The position numbers and the translations under genes are program-made. Positions 44,041 through 55,844 of a stretch of 64,000 nt of DNA are shown piece after piece; the first letter of the stretch is position 1, and each line of letters opens with the position of its first letter. Origin of the DNA: Aradus depressus. Its lineage: Eukaryota; Arthropoda; Insecta; Hemiptera; Aradidae. Under the pieces are notes generated by a model. That model saw only the letters and a program-made list of their open reading frames with translations. It searched no databases and was not told the origin of the DNA. The stretch is from positions 8,300,001-8,364,000 of the forward strand of contig OY759218.1 in assembly GCA_963662175.1 (NCBI GenBank), given 5' to 3'.

Positions 44041-44502
44041 TTATTAAGTTAATTCGATATAGTGAGTGGTACGAATTTTCATGTAAATTGAACTATGGAG
44101 GATAAACACTGATGACCATCTATAATTTTCTCTCAGATCACTATGCAGCAGATCAGATGAGAAGAAAAGAAAAATAGATAATGACTGGAAGAGTTACGAA
44201 GAGGAAGTCGGGAAGACAGGTCGAGGACATAACAGGAAGTTGATCCAGGATGGGTGAGTGGTTAGCGGAAATTCATCAAGTCAATAGGGATATTTCCATA
44301 TTCTAGAGACCATATAAAACAAAAAAAATGTCACATGACCACTTTTGGCAAATGGCATGAAAGTGTACCTATTTAAATCTGAGCCATTTGCAGTCTGTAG
44401 TACCCTTAAATATAAATACATATTTTTCTTTAAAAAAAAAAAAACTATTTTTCAAAAATTAACTCAAATTTAAAATTATTTTCTCACATAGGTTTATTTG
44501 AT

Positions 44503-44542
44503 GACAAAGCGCCTTCAACCTGACCGCGTCTTCGTCAGTGTC
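44503..44542 (-). ncRNA. Hammerhead-ribozyme-like motif, compact
   Basis: On the minus strand, stem I GACA (44542-44539) pairs with TGTC (44506-44503). CTGACGA follows GACA directly, then an extra A, stem II GAC/GTT (one G-T wobble), then GAAG in place of GAAA, stem III GC/GC and the cut position. Stem I is a perfect 4-bp pair. The A-to-G change in the second core box would be expected to impair cleavage. Confidence 0.5.
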
Positions 44543-44599
44543 TGCAACACACAAACAAATTTCTAATGTGGTCGACATACAATATGATCAACATTTTGA

Positions 44600-45980
44600 A
44601 AATTAAAAAAAGAAAAAAAAGGTTTGCATTAAATGCAAGTAACACAGAAAATTTGTTCTTCGGTGTATTTTAGTTTTTGCATGCAAGTAATTAGGCGATG
44701 ATAGTTTTTTTTCTATAAAATACAGAGGGACGTTATGAATACTAACTAAATTTTTAGTATTTAGTTAGTTTTAGTAGTACTAAAGCAATGAGTATTTACG
44801 TTTAAATTTTACGCTATAAGCTTGCGGAAAATGAAAATTCCAATCTTGTTAAGAAACCACCCTAAATGATTAGTTATGAAAAATAAAATGAGGCAAGAAG
44901 TAGTGAAAATTTCAAGGTAGGCTACCTATATAAAAAAATATATATAATATAAAAAAAGTATAAAGAAAACATTATGTAATTAATAAAAATGGAGGATACA
45001 ATTTTTAGAGGATGTTCGTTGCATGTGTGTGACCAACATCTGCACCCCACCAAAAAAGTGCTTTTATTTATCTATTTTTAAAAATAAGCTTGAAATTAAA
45101 AAAACATACTTTTCAATATGAAATTGTGAACCACTGGATGAAGACAAAAATTAGAGGACCCTCACTTTAAAGTGCTCGACAATTTCATGAATGTTGAGCC
45201 GATATTTTGATTTAAGGGCCTCCTAAAAATGTTTGTGGCGCATTATATTAAAAAGTATTGACAATTTCAAAAATATATAATTTTACACATTTTTGGGGGG
45301 GAGAGGGGAAGAGGTGGCATTAAACAGAGGGAAAACAAATAAAAAAATATTTGTACACAAATTCAAGCCGTACTATTTTAGATGTCTCAACTCATTAAAA
45401 TCTTATGAATATCAGGCAAAGATACATGAGTTCTGAAAATTTTCAAAGGCATATTAAAAATATGGCGAGGCGAATTCAAAAATTTAATTTAAGGCCAAAT
45501 AACATTTTACACTTTTTTTGGGAGTTTGGGGAAAGAGGAGGGTTGAAATGTGTGTTAACCAAATTCAAAGACATATACAAACAAAACTGATCTTAGATGT
45601 TTCCCACAGAACACAGATTACAATTTTATTAATAATCTACAATGAGATAAAGGAAGAGGAACATTAGGTCCGAAAACTTAATTTAGGGAAGGGGGGAATG
45701 AAAATACTTCTTTATAACAACAGTATTGAGGCATGTAATATTAAAGGACCTTGGCAAAACGATTCCTAAATCATAACATTTTACACTTTTTTAAGAATTA
45801 AAGGGATGATTGGGGTGACCAAATCAAAACTAGTTTGTATGATAGGACACGGGATATAAATATATAATATTTTGCGAAAGTTCGAATTGCGAATCTCCCA
45901 GAGCTTTCAAAAGTTTCGAAGTCTTAACGTGAGAGCTAGATGAGCAAACTTTAGTTGTAATGTAAATGTAATTTCATGTA
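44600..45980. other. AT-rich stretch, nothing recognised
   Basis: Repeated short phrases (cattttacacttttttgggag near 45290, 45505 and 45780) suggest an old, diverged internal repeat. No exon or known element recognised. Confidence 0.35.
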
Positions 45981-45984
45981 TCAC

Positions 45985-46330
45985 AGTTCATCCGGAGCAC
46001 GCCTTCCAAGTAGGACGTCAAGCGATGGTCCCGAGCCTGTGAGATGTCAGGACCCGCTAAAGCCCCCTTCCTAGGTCCCACCCTAGGTAACAAAACCTGG
46101 CTAAGTTCATCCGGAGCACGCCTTCCAAGTAGGACGTCAAGCGATGGTACCGAGCCTGTGAGATGTCAGGAGCCGCTAAAGCCCCCTTCCTAGGTAACAA
46201 AACCTGGCTAAGCTAAATTTATTTTTGCCTATAGTAATCTGGCTCATGTCCACCAGAGCGACGAAAGAGCGCTCTGGTAGTATGGGATATGACCTCGTAG
46301 TTAAAGCCCGGGCATGAGTCATAATAACTA
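45985..46330 (+). mobile_element. SINE-A copy with a 119-bp internal tandem duplication
   Basis: The block agttcatccggagcacgcct to acaaaacctggcta is present at 45985 and again at 46104; the first copy has 12 extra bases (tcccaccctagg). Then ctggctcatgtccaccagag, gctctggtagtatgggatat and the gcccgggcatgagtcataat end. Confidence 0.85.
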
Positions 46331-46529
46331 GGTACCTAACGATATTGTTTCCTCTATAATTCGCTCTTTCAACGAGTCTCCGACCGCTAAATTATTATTA
46401 TTCAATAAGGAATGAAGAATCCTTCCTGAAATTTTGGAATAAGCACTTAAAATGTCGCCGGGATTCCAGATTTCGGTATAGGAAACCCTAATACACCACA
46501 TACAATACATAAATGAAATGGTGGAGCTC

Positions 46530-46715
46530 AACCACCATATTCAAAAACCCTAATAACTGTCGTTGTCATGAATGTATCATTGAAACGAAATTTAATTTGT
46601 AAATTCAAAACCAAATAAGGACGACAGCTATTCATTTTCAGCAAGCGAAAACTTAATAGATTAATTCGTAATGGAGAAATAAATTGCCAGTGATTCACCG
46701 TCTCACTTTTTTGTC
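46530..46715 (-). mobile_element. TACTTCCCC-family 5'-end half, minus
   Basis: caaaaaccctaataactgtc, gaatgtatcattgaaacgaa, aaggacgacagctattcatt and end ataaattgccagtgattcac-cgtctcac. Confidence 0.7.
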
Positions 46716-46719
46716 TGAA

Positions 46720-48260
46720 TTCACATAGGAAATACGTCTATGTGTGATCAGTTTTTATTCATTATTACTCCTTTACATTAATAATTCTTCAATAAAAATA
46801 TATACAAAATCAATAAAGACAAGTTGTTCTAAGACATGTTTGGACATTATTAGCGTTGTTTTTTTTTTGTCCTTTTTCGTCTTATGTTTTGCCCCTTTAG
46901 GGTTGTAAAGGTGAGGCCGGAAGTATTAAAAAAAAACCGACCCTCCAAAGAGGGCAGATGTTGTACCTTCCCTCCACCGCCTACTTCCGCCACTGTCTTA
47001 GCAACAGGAGTACTCCACAGCAAGTCTCGGTTAAATGGCGTTTCGGATATCTGAGAAAAACTCTCAGGGATGTTAATTTTGTATAAAAAACAAAAATACA
47101 AGTATTAACTTACAAAAACAGAAATGCAAAATTATTGAGGAAAGAATCATTTCTAGACGAAAAATAGTAAGCAAGAAATCCATCAATAGTCCGAATTTAT
47201 TTTTTCAAAATGGAGGCAAGTGGGAAATAAGAATTCTCTAGAAATAGTTATAACCCCCTGTTTCCTCACCTTTTACGGAAATCTATTTAACATATGTCAC
47301 TAAGGTAAAAGTAATAATTACTATGTAATTATTATATATTAAAAAACTAATATAATCAGAAAAATAATTAACGGTTTGATTGAACTTCTTATGTATTTTT
47401 TATTTTCAAGGAAAAAAATATGGGCTAAGATAGGATTAACTCCACACAAAATGCAGTGAATTCCGCAGAAATTTCAAATGAGTTGCTTATATGTAATGCA
47501 ATATTTGAATTGAAAGTACAAATTCTCACTGTTTAAAAGATTAAAGGAAAGAAAATGCATCCTTTATGTGCAAAACTAACCATTCAACAATTTTGCTTAG
47601 CCACAGATCATAAAGATGCATAAGCGAAAGATAAATTGTCATTTTTGGAATAAATGGGCGAAAAGAACATTTGTATTTGTAACAAAACGCTTAATAAATT
47701 GTATAAGCCATCTAACATAAAGAGTATCGATGCACCCTTCTAAGTTTCCAGTCTTACCCTCCCTCCATATTGACTTAAAAATTCCTTTTGTTATTGACCT
47801 CATCAAGTCCCGCTTCTCCAAATTCCACTCTAACCTTTCTTCCCATGTCAATCCAGTTGCTCGACTCTTGACATCCCATTCCCATCCACATAATCCCCCT
47901 GAACACTGAGGCGGCGCTGGCCGAGAGACCTGCTACTACAATTTAGCAAAAATAATTAGGGAGTGCTGGTGGTGACCAGGTTCCCCCCTCATATACTTCT
48001 CTCACCTTCTTTCCTTCTTGGCCTGCCTCCACTGCTGGAGGGGAGAGGGATATTATATTTATATATTTATTTTATAATAAGAAATAAAAAAAAAATTGTA
48101 TGTTTATGGAGCGAATAAGGACACAAAGGCCTAATAACCATAAAATAGTCAAATCAGAAAACGTTACGGGAGAAACACGTTACGAATAGGATTTCTGTAT
48201 AGATTCAGTAAAATAATGAAAATAAATGAGTATAGATGGTAAAATAATTGACATAAATAA
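46720..48260. other. Mostly unassigned; one exon-like minus segment
   Basis: At about 47060-46950 the minus strand has an acceptor-like tttctcag followed by an open frame with SETPFNRDLLWSTPVAK and AEVGGGGK before a gtacaa donor-like site. Its only open phase does not match the phase-1 pnt borders. No similarity recognised. The rest is AT-rich. Confidence 0.25.
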
Positions 48261-48269
48261 AAAAAGAAG

Positions 48270-48865
48270 GCGTAAGGGGGGTTGGTGAATGAAAGGAATG
48301 AAGAGATGGGTAATAGGGAAGAGGACAGGAAGGAGACCTCACTCATCTACTTCAGGATTACATGGGGGTCTAGTAAATATGGGATTAGGGGGCATAACGA
48401 CAGGATAATGTAGAGCAAACATCAACAGGTCGGCTGGACAGGAGGGATGGGTATCGATTAACCGAAATAATCGATGTTTTGGTAAAATAATCTGTGTTTT
48501 TTTTTAATCGATGTCATCTAGGTTTGATTAATCGGATAATCGATGATTATTTAACGATTATTAAATTTTTAATTAAAATTACAACTCATCCGAAAAACAG
48601 GAGAAAAAAAAGAAAAATGAATTAATTATTATTCATCCGAAGTGCAACTCGCCTAAAAAAGTGGGAGGAGACTATCGTATTGACTATCGATACAACACAG
48701 TGCCTCTGTGGTGAACTGGTGATAAGTAAAAAGTAACCTTCTAATAGTTCTACTTCTAATTCTAATTTCTAATCATTTGTGTTTTGTCATTTGTGAGTTG
48801 TGATTGACTGATTGTATTACCTTTTGTTTGAGTGTTCGTTTAATCGATTAATCGATTATTTAACC

Positions 48866-48919
<54 letters not shown>

Positions 48920-49540
48920 ATAATTGATGTCATTAATCGATGTTTTGTTGGTCGATACCCATTCCTACTGGACAGCCATTTAGAACCTAGTGTAGTGATG
49001 AAATGCGGGTCTAGTACCGAGGACAGTGGATGTAAACAGGCGGGGATCCATGGGAGGGGGTGGGAGGGGGGGAGGTTGGTGAATGAAAGGAATGAAGAGA
49101 TCGGTAACAGGGCAAGAGGCCAGGAAGGAGACCTGACTCATCTACATCAGGATTACATGGGGTCTAGTAAATATGGGATTAGGGGGCATAACGACAGGAT
49201 AATACAAAGCAAATATCAACATGAGAACTGGACAGCCATTTAGAACCTAGTGTAGTGATGACATGCGGGTCCAGTCGCGAGGAGAGTAGTTGGTAATAGG
49301 GCGAGAGGACAGGAAGAAGACCTGACTCATCTACCACAAGAATACTTGGGGGGGGGGGGGCTAGCGTAAATATGGGATAATGTAGAGTAGACATCAAGAT
49401 CAGGGACTGGAGAGCTCTTTAGGATCTAGTGGCCAGACCGGGAGGTGAGAGGTTGTAAACAGGCGCGGATCTAAGGGGTGAGGGAGGATTTTGAATGAAA
49501 GGAAGGTCTGCAATACTGCGAGAGGACAGGAAGGAGAAAA
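48270..49540. repeat. About 253-bp degenerate tandem repeat, four copies
   Basis: Units share gttggtgaatgaaaggaatg, gaggacaggaaggaga, tcaggattacatgggg, gggattagggggcataacga and ctggacagccatttagaacc. Copy 1 and copy 2 are about 253 bp apart once the hAT insertion (48442-48967) and its duplication are removed. Copies 3 and 4 are shortened. Confidence 0.85.
48442..48967. mobile_element. Non-autonomous hAT element with 8-bp target duplication
   Basis: Exact 8-bp duplications ctggacag (48434-48441 and 48968-48975) flank inverted ends gagggatgggtatcgatt and the complement of ggtcgatacccattccta. An 8-bp duplication is the hAT signature. Inside are many atcgat/taatcg motifs and a (TA)n run at 48871-48915. 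No transposase. It split a unit of the 253-bp repeat; the empty unit is present as ctggacagccatttag at 49228. Confidence 0.85.
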
Positions 49541-50434
49541 TATTAGAGGAAAGTGTGATATGATGACATATTGAAGGTTCTCATACGTTGACGTGGAGTT
49601 TGTAACATATGGAAACCTTCACCGATCTAACACAAATAAACATCCCAATTAGAAATCAGATTAACACTAATTTTGAATTGTAAAATAAGCTCAGGAACGA
49701 AACCTCTCCCCATAAAACTATTGTTCAGATTCGACTCGAAAGATGTTTATTTATTCAAAATTTTCCCCTAAAAGACAATTGATGGCATTTTTTCACATTC
49801 TGAGCGCACAAATTGTTGGAATTAGACGGGAGGATCATTATTTGCTACAGATATTGTGGATTTTGTAGTCAATAAAATAAAAAAGAGGTTTAGAGGAAGA
49901 GCGGGAACTTTACATGAACTTATTGACATTCTGAGTAAGTACCAACCAATACCAAATGCAGACATACACAAATACGCAAATCTCTCTTACAATTATCCTA
50001 TTAATAAATTTATTGATATCTTTTTAATCATATAATGTTGATTTATATTAATTTATTACCTTAGTATAAAACTATTCTTTTCTGATCAAATATTAAATAA
50101 AAAATGTTCGTGATAAAAACAATAATTCACAAGTTTTACACTAATATCAATTTTGCTAAACTTGCGCTTTCATAGGTCTCAGCATACTTTCGTATTCTCC
50201 ATATGAAATCGAATACAAATTTTGAAAACTATATTGAAATAGCCAAAAAGTTAAGTATCAATGGCTATAAATTGTATTAGATAGTAAATTTTTTGAAATA
50301 GAAGTTTGATGTAATTTTGTCAGCATTCAACAAAAGTTGAAACTTAAGAAATTAATAATGGGGTTGTTGAAACGTTTCCTTAATGAACCTCATTCATATT
50401 TCAGGGGAAACTCAAATGCATACTACAAAATGTT

Positions 50435-50670
50435 AGCGGTGAAGCACCACTAATGTACTTCCCCAGTTATATATTTTTTAAACTGTTTCTGCTCTCACTC
50501 TAAACCCAACTTTTTATTCAACTGATCTGGCTGATAATCAATTTTTTAATTAACTTCATGTCGCTACATTCTCATTATGAGGGTTAAGCCTCCCCCCTCT
50601 TTCCTATGGGAGATTTGCTAAATATGAATAGGTGTTTTAATAAGGGATCTTTAGTTCCATATAGTTAGTA
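50435..50670 (+). mobile_element. TACTTCCCC-family element, left part of a nested insertion
   Basis: gcggtgaagcaccactaatg, tacttccccagttatat and subrepeats to aataggtgttttaataaggg. It continues at 51600-51850 beyond the SINE-A and hAT insertions. Confidence 0.75.
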
Positions 50671-50767
50671 ATTATGACAAGGTCATATCACCTACTACCA
50701 GAGAGCTCACACAGGTGGGCATGTGCCCGACTCTACTATGAGAGTCCTAAATTTTGTTCAACTAGGG

Positions 50768-51422
50768 CAGTGGTCGGCAAACTTATTAGCCAAAGATCCA
50801 AATATGAACATTACAACAATTTTTTTAAAAAATTGGGAGCCAAATCTGCTTGTTTAGTAAACTTTTATTACACTAAATAAAACTAAATTTCATACTTAAT
50901 AAATATTTATTAATGCGAACAATGTGCTTGCATCTCCTTGGAAAGTTTGAGTAAGTCAGGTTTGTATGTTGTTGTTTTTAATTTTGGGCATGATTCCAAG
51001 TTCTCATCAATAAGACGACTTCTCAGTTTACTCTTGATAATGTTCATGCTTGAAAAAGATTGTTCGCACATATATGTAGAATCGAAAAGGGAAAGAACAG
51101 CAAACGCGAGCTTTTTCAACTGATCGTAAGAGTCAGGAACACTATTCCAAGCGTTGAAAATGATCATGTCTTCCTTCTCCAGGTCATTCAAAGCAGACCA
51201 CTTGTGTTGTGAACTAAGATCACATTTTTTCTTCTCCAATATTTCCAATTCAACACAAAGACGTTCTAATTTAGAGCGCCATATCTCCTTCTTTTTTAAA
51301 TCCAGCAATTGTATTTTAAAACTACCAATGTCAAATGCCTTCCGTGGATATTTGTGCCAGAGCCGCACTTAAGGAGCCAAAGAGCCACATGCGGCTCTGG
51401 AGCCGCACTTTGCCGACCACTG
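50768..51422 (-). mobile_element. Internally deleted hAT transposon, 655 bp
   Basis: Inverted ends cagtggtcggcaaact (50768) and the complement of actttgccgaccactg (ending 51422) match at 15 of 16 positions. The flanks aactaggg (50760-50767) and acctaggg (51423-51430) are an 8-bp target duplication with one change. Subterminal ggagccaaa / agccacatgcggctct motifs occur at both ends. It keeps only the transposase C-terminus. Confidence 0.9.
50910..51368 (-). pseudogene. hAT transposase C-terminal fragment
   Basis: An uninterrupted minus frame of about 150 codons; the first codon is GTG, not ATG, so there is no real start. The peptide contains KLAFAVLSLFDSTYMCEQSF, SSMNIIKSKLRSRL and CPKLKTTTYKPDLLKL. 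This is the hAT dimerisation (C-terminal) region, of the type found in GTF2IRD2-like and related domesticated transposases; the E-Q-x-F-S-x-M-N block is typical. The BED zinc finger and the catalytic residues upstream are deleted, with the right end joined directly to this segment. The frame is intact, so deletion or insertion may be fairly recent. Confidence 0.85.
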
Positions 51423-51599
51423 ACCTAGGGTAAGTCTCTTTAACGAGTACCTGACATCATACAGGCTCGGGACCATTACTTAACGTCCCATCCGAAGGAC
51501 GGAGTGCTCAACGATTTTTTTTCACCCCCCAGATAAAATACCTAAGGGCCTCGGTCGGGTTTCTAACCCGCGGTTTTGAGCTCATTAAGCTTTGCATGC

Positions 51600-51855
51600 A
51601 CGTACACATCCGCAGTTATTACAGTTTTGGAGTTAAGACTCTCCTCTTTCCTATGCGAGATTTGGCTAAAAATTAATAGGTGCCTTACGGAAGGAAATCT
51701 GAACCACATATAAAACTTGTTGATATATTCGGTAGGGAATTCAAAGGGTTGGTAAACGCGAATTTAAGTGTTAATTCGGTGTAAAGAATTTTTGACAGAT
51801 TACACAACTTCCCTAATATATACAACGTTCTCTACAACGTAAAAATATGAGCATT
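51600..51855 (+). mobile_element. TACTTCCCC-family element, right part of the nested insertion
   Basis: cacatccgcagttattacag, gagttaagactctcctcttt, aaaaattaataggtgcctta, accacatataaaacttgttg and ttttgacagattacacaact then tcccta. It completes the copy begun at 50435. Confidence 0.7.
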
Positions 51856-51859
51856 CGGG

Positions 51860-54250
51860 CACGTGGCTGCGATCAGATAAAAATGTTGGCATTCCCCAAG
51901 TAAAAACTGCTAATTAGAGTAGATGGATTTTGATGGATTTATAATTAATGTAAATAATATTAATGACAAAATTTATAATAATAATAAAAAAAGAATAGAA
52001 TTAAAGTGTTTCCCAATATAACATTGGGGCATCCTAAAATGGAGGATACGTAGATTCTGCTCAAGATGTGTGGAAATCTTAAAGAACAATTCCATATTCA
52101 TAAGCAATGAATGAATAATGCAAAACAATATTTCACAGTGACAATAAAAAAAATCGTAACTAAAATATATTCTAGAATATACGAAAAATACAAAGAACTA
52201 ATATATTCTAACAGAATTGTGGACAATTTTTTAAATATATATATATTTTATGAAACACCTTTTCAAAATGTCAACAGTTAGGTGACAAATAAAAGAAACT
52301 GATTTGACGAGCATATAATTCTCTTACGTATAACAAAGTTAAATTTTATTTGAGAAATGAAGGGTTTAAATTACATATTTGAATATGGAGAAAGAATGGC
52401 AGAAAAGTAAACTGCCATGTATTTTTTTTAAGCTAATGTACAAAACCACAAAACGTATTCTGCACATATTTGTTCATATGTAAAACAATAGACGTTAGAA
52501 ATAGTTTTAAATGTTAGCTATACTTTGCTACACTACTATTAGTGTTTAATTGAGAAAGATATTTACAAAAAAAAGTAAGGGAATTGATTAATTTTCTATT
52601 TCTAAATTTAATAATTCTTCAAAATTTAAGGGCTAATATAATTTCCTGAATTTATACATACATATGTCATCTGGAAATTCAAATTTGTTTCGGACTCATT
52701 GTCAGTAAAATGTGTTTTCCGTCAAAATCTGGAAATGCAATGCATTTTTCCTGTTAGAACAAAATAGATATTTCGAGATAATAATAACAATATGTCATTA
52801 AAATGGGCCACAGTGTGATTTTGTATACATACGTGGGGATCCAGAAAGCATTTTTGTAAAAGTGATGAACCATTTTTTTTTTTTAACGTATTTAAATTGG
52901 GCCATCTAATATGATTTACATCGTAAATGTCAAAACATACTTAAAAGAAATATTAATTTTAATTTATTTACTGATGATGAGTAGTGATTAAATAAAATGT
53001 GTATAAAAATTTGAAAAAAAGTAGTCAAAAATAAAGCTAAATTAATTCTTGAAGCTTTGAGAAAAAGATTTGGCGTAGTTTGGAAACTTAACTAATTTAT
53101 ATTTTTGACTATGACTGGCTGGCAACCTTACAAAAGCCATTCCATACTGCACTTTGCTAATAAACAATGCAGTAATTGCGACGTATTTCTTTTCTTTAGC
53201 GTCGTTCAATTCTTAATCGAACTTTAATTTCGTTAAACATATGAATTTCACATAAAAGACAACATTTTTCATGAGTATAAAAAGCTCATGAACAAATTGC
53301 AAAATACTTTTTTCGAATGATATTAAATTTAGTTTTCTACTCCGTTAGTGATTCAGGATGGCAACTTGTAGACAGCCCGTCACAACGACATAAAAATAAA
53401 TAATAAAAACAGTAATTAGGAGCCTTTTGACTTAAATTTATTATAAAAAATGTATTTTTAATTAAACTTCTATATTGTAAGAAATTCAATACACAATGCG
53501 CCTAAGGGCATTCCCCCCCCCCCCCCCCCCTCCCCCCCCCTGCCTTAGCCAAAGACTTTTTTCATTAATGCGCGCATGTATATATATTATATAATTTTTA
53601 AAAAAAAGTTTTGAAAAGTATGAAAATTTTAATGAAAATCTCTCAATCTTTCAAGACAGTTTTTGAGTGACAACTAGGCCGGAAGTAATTTATTTGAAGA
53701 CACTTTCAGTTTTAAGGTTTATTTTCAACACCTTTTATTTAACATTTTTCCAAAATTAATTACAGTTTCTCAACTGCTCTATTATTTGCTCAAAAACATA
53801 CGTGTTATTCGTTACTGAATAAAATGTCTAATTTTCAGTGATAACATTATTGATGATAGTATATATTAAATTGGAGAATATAAATTTCATGTTACAGTAC
53901 CTAAGTAAATATTTTTTTTTATACTGCAACCATATCAAATTTCCAAAATACAAATAAACAGGATATTTTCAGTTTTGAATCGATTTTTTTATTTTTAACG
54001 CCTTTTTTTTCAAGATTTTTCAAAATTGATCACACTTTCTTAACTATTTTTATTTGTGTAAAATGCAGGAGTAATTCATTACAAAATGTCATAATATTTT
54101 CAAATATGAAGAACATTTTACCAGTAAAGTAGAGAGTTTTGTAAGTAATTTTTATTTATTAATTGAAAAAAATTAATAACATGATTATTATACGTCAAGT
54201 ATGCGTTTAAAAAAAATATTTTTGCCAAAAATTATGAGTTATAAATAGAT
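51860..54250. other. AT-rich sequence without recognised gene
   Basis: Long A/T-rich tract with a C run at 53512-53530. No repeat family shared with the rest of the window and no splice-bounded exon recognised. Confidence 0.45.
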
Positions 54251-54268
54251 AATAATGTTTTTTGTTAC

Positions 54269-54308
54269 CTTTTGGTCTGGCGAATGACGGCATGGCTTTG
54301 ATTCCCAT
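54269..54308 (-). CDS. Candidate 5' coding exon of the ETS gene
   Basis: Minus strand: ATGGGAATCAAAGCCATGCC ... AGACCAAAAG then gtaaca, giving MGIKAMPSFARPK plus one leftover base (phase 1). Splicing to the exon at 25313 restores Asp-Met-Pro-Thr without a frame break. A GC-richer leader lies upstream (54310-54590). Alternatively cattttcaccaccag just before the ATG could be an acceptor, making this a 42-bp internal exon, also phase 1. I do not recognise the 13 residues, so the link to pnt rests on strand, phase and context only. The intron to the next exon would be about 29 kb. Confidence 0.4.
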
Positions 54309-54394
54309 CACTGGTGGTGAAAATGGGCAAAAAACAAACAAACGTGGACACTTTTGCCAAGAAAAAACAAGAAACTTTTTATGTCATTGTTTCG

Positions 54395-54595
54395 TGGGTG
54401 AGAGACAATGACGGGTGAAGAGATACGAGTGAACTAACGCGGTGAGAACCCCCACTCCATGGTTTGGGGTCTTTCATCAATGAAAAACACCACCATTCAC
54501 CAAACAGCCCCCTCCACACACACACCCTTACTACTGCCCTCCCCACCCTCCTCCTCTAGCAGCGGCGAAATCTTAAATACAAAAAAATCATATCC
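54395..54595 (-). promoter_or_regulatory. Possible promoter and 5' leader for the upstream exon
   Basis: The only GC-rich patch for several kilobases, with ccctccccaccctcctcctc and cacacacacaccc tracts. On the minus strand a TATA-like gtatttaag lies at about 54578-54570, upstream of the candidate coding exon. Inference from composition and position only. Confidence 0.3.
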
Positions 54596-55395
54596 CTTCA
54601 TACTTTCATTAAAAAAATATCATTTGTGAGGGATGGTACGAAAAGGAAACATCATAAATTACGTCAACTTTGGCATTTTCGAATATGGGAATATTAGCTG
54701 TGAAAAAGAAAATAAAGTTATCTCTAGCTATTAAATACATTAAGATATTACTATATCGATAAGTACTCGAAAATAACAGTTTTGAGAAAAATAAAAGTTT
54801 TGCTAATTCGTGGAAGGAACCTACAAATGTTGTTTTGAATTTATGTTGCGCCAATGAAGCTTTGTTTGTTTGGTTAGACGACTCTCAGAACTTCCATCCA
54901 ACTGGCAACAAAAGAAACGACTCTCAGAATTTCCATCCCGGGCAGGAAGGTCGACCATTCTAGGGATCGTTGCTCTAAAATCAACTTAACTCCAACGAAA
55001 GAAACTTAAAATAATACAACAATAAAATCATTGAAGCGTACAGCTGCTTCATATTAAAAGTATACTTTTGTAATTGATGAAAAACATTATTTAGTTTTCC
55101 TTTGAAAGATTGTTAATTTTAAGGAGATTGTTGTGACCTAACCATATTGAACCCCCCAAAAAACCTCTGGCGCCCAAGGAGAGTAATTATAAACATCAAC
55201 AAAACAAATATATAATTCAAAATTGAGTTCACAGTTTAACCAATGTAACAAATATTTTGTAAGATTTAATTATAGAAAAAAAAAAAAAAAAAAATAGTGG
55301 AAACTTTCAAAGATAGGAAAGAACAGTAAAATTGGACAGAATCCAAAATAAATTCTGAACCCTCCAAAATCATTTATTAGTATAAATCAAAGGAA

Positions 55396-55441
55396 AATAA
55401 CGTAAAAAAATCTGAATTTTAAAATTCTGATTTTACGTTAT
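55396..55441. repeat. Imperfect palindrome of about 46 bp
   Basis: ataacgtaaaaaaatctgaatttt and the inverted aaaattctgattttacgttat arms differ only by a short indel. It is followed by gggcggagccccactt. It could be a MITE end, but no partner end was found. Confidence 0.6.
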
Positions 55442-55844
55442 AAGTAGGGCGGAGCCCCACTTAGTCGCTTCGCTTGCATTTGCCTATGAAGACTCTAGAA
55501 GCTGTAAAAAAAAAAATACATTAAGAAGGGTTTACTTATGCAATTTGCGTCAACTGCTTGGCGAAAATACGTTTGTGCAGTTGAACCTAAAAGGAAATTT
55601 GTGGCTAGCGCAAGCCAAAAGGTTTTGTTTAAAGTAAAATCTGTCTTGGTACACAGATACCTGTGGTTGGTGCAGGCGGCTGAACGCGCAAACTAGCACG
55701 CTCAGGTGTAAGCAGTTTGGCAGCAGCTGAACACCTGACGCCTTTTAAAAGCCTTCAAGTTAAATCTTTTCATTTATCACCTTCACTTTTTTATTGCAAT
55801 TTATTGTAAAAGTTGTTTTTTGTTCTCTGGCTAGTTGATTTAAG

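Larger units (their letters stand above)
50680..51600 (-). mobile_element. SINE-A copy split by a hAT element
   Basis: The left part, 50680-50767 (aaggtcatatcacctactac ... gagtcctaaattttg), and right part, 51423-51600 (taacgagtacctgacatcat, cgtcccatccgaaggacgg, gggtttctaacccgcggttt), are one minus copy interrupted by 655 bp. Confidence 0.85.

Noticed and set aside
46850..47101. Extra pnt exon
   Set aside because: An acceptor-like and a donor-like site exist, but the phase needed to join the pnt exons gives an early stop.
55436..55480. Group II intron or structured RNA at the gggcggagcccc hairpin
   Set aside because: Only one short hairpin; no domain V or other conserved elements.
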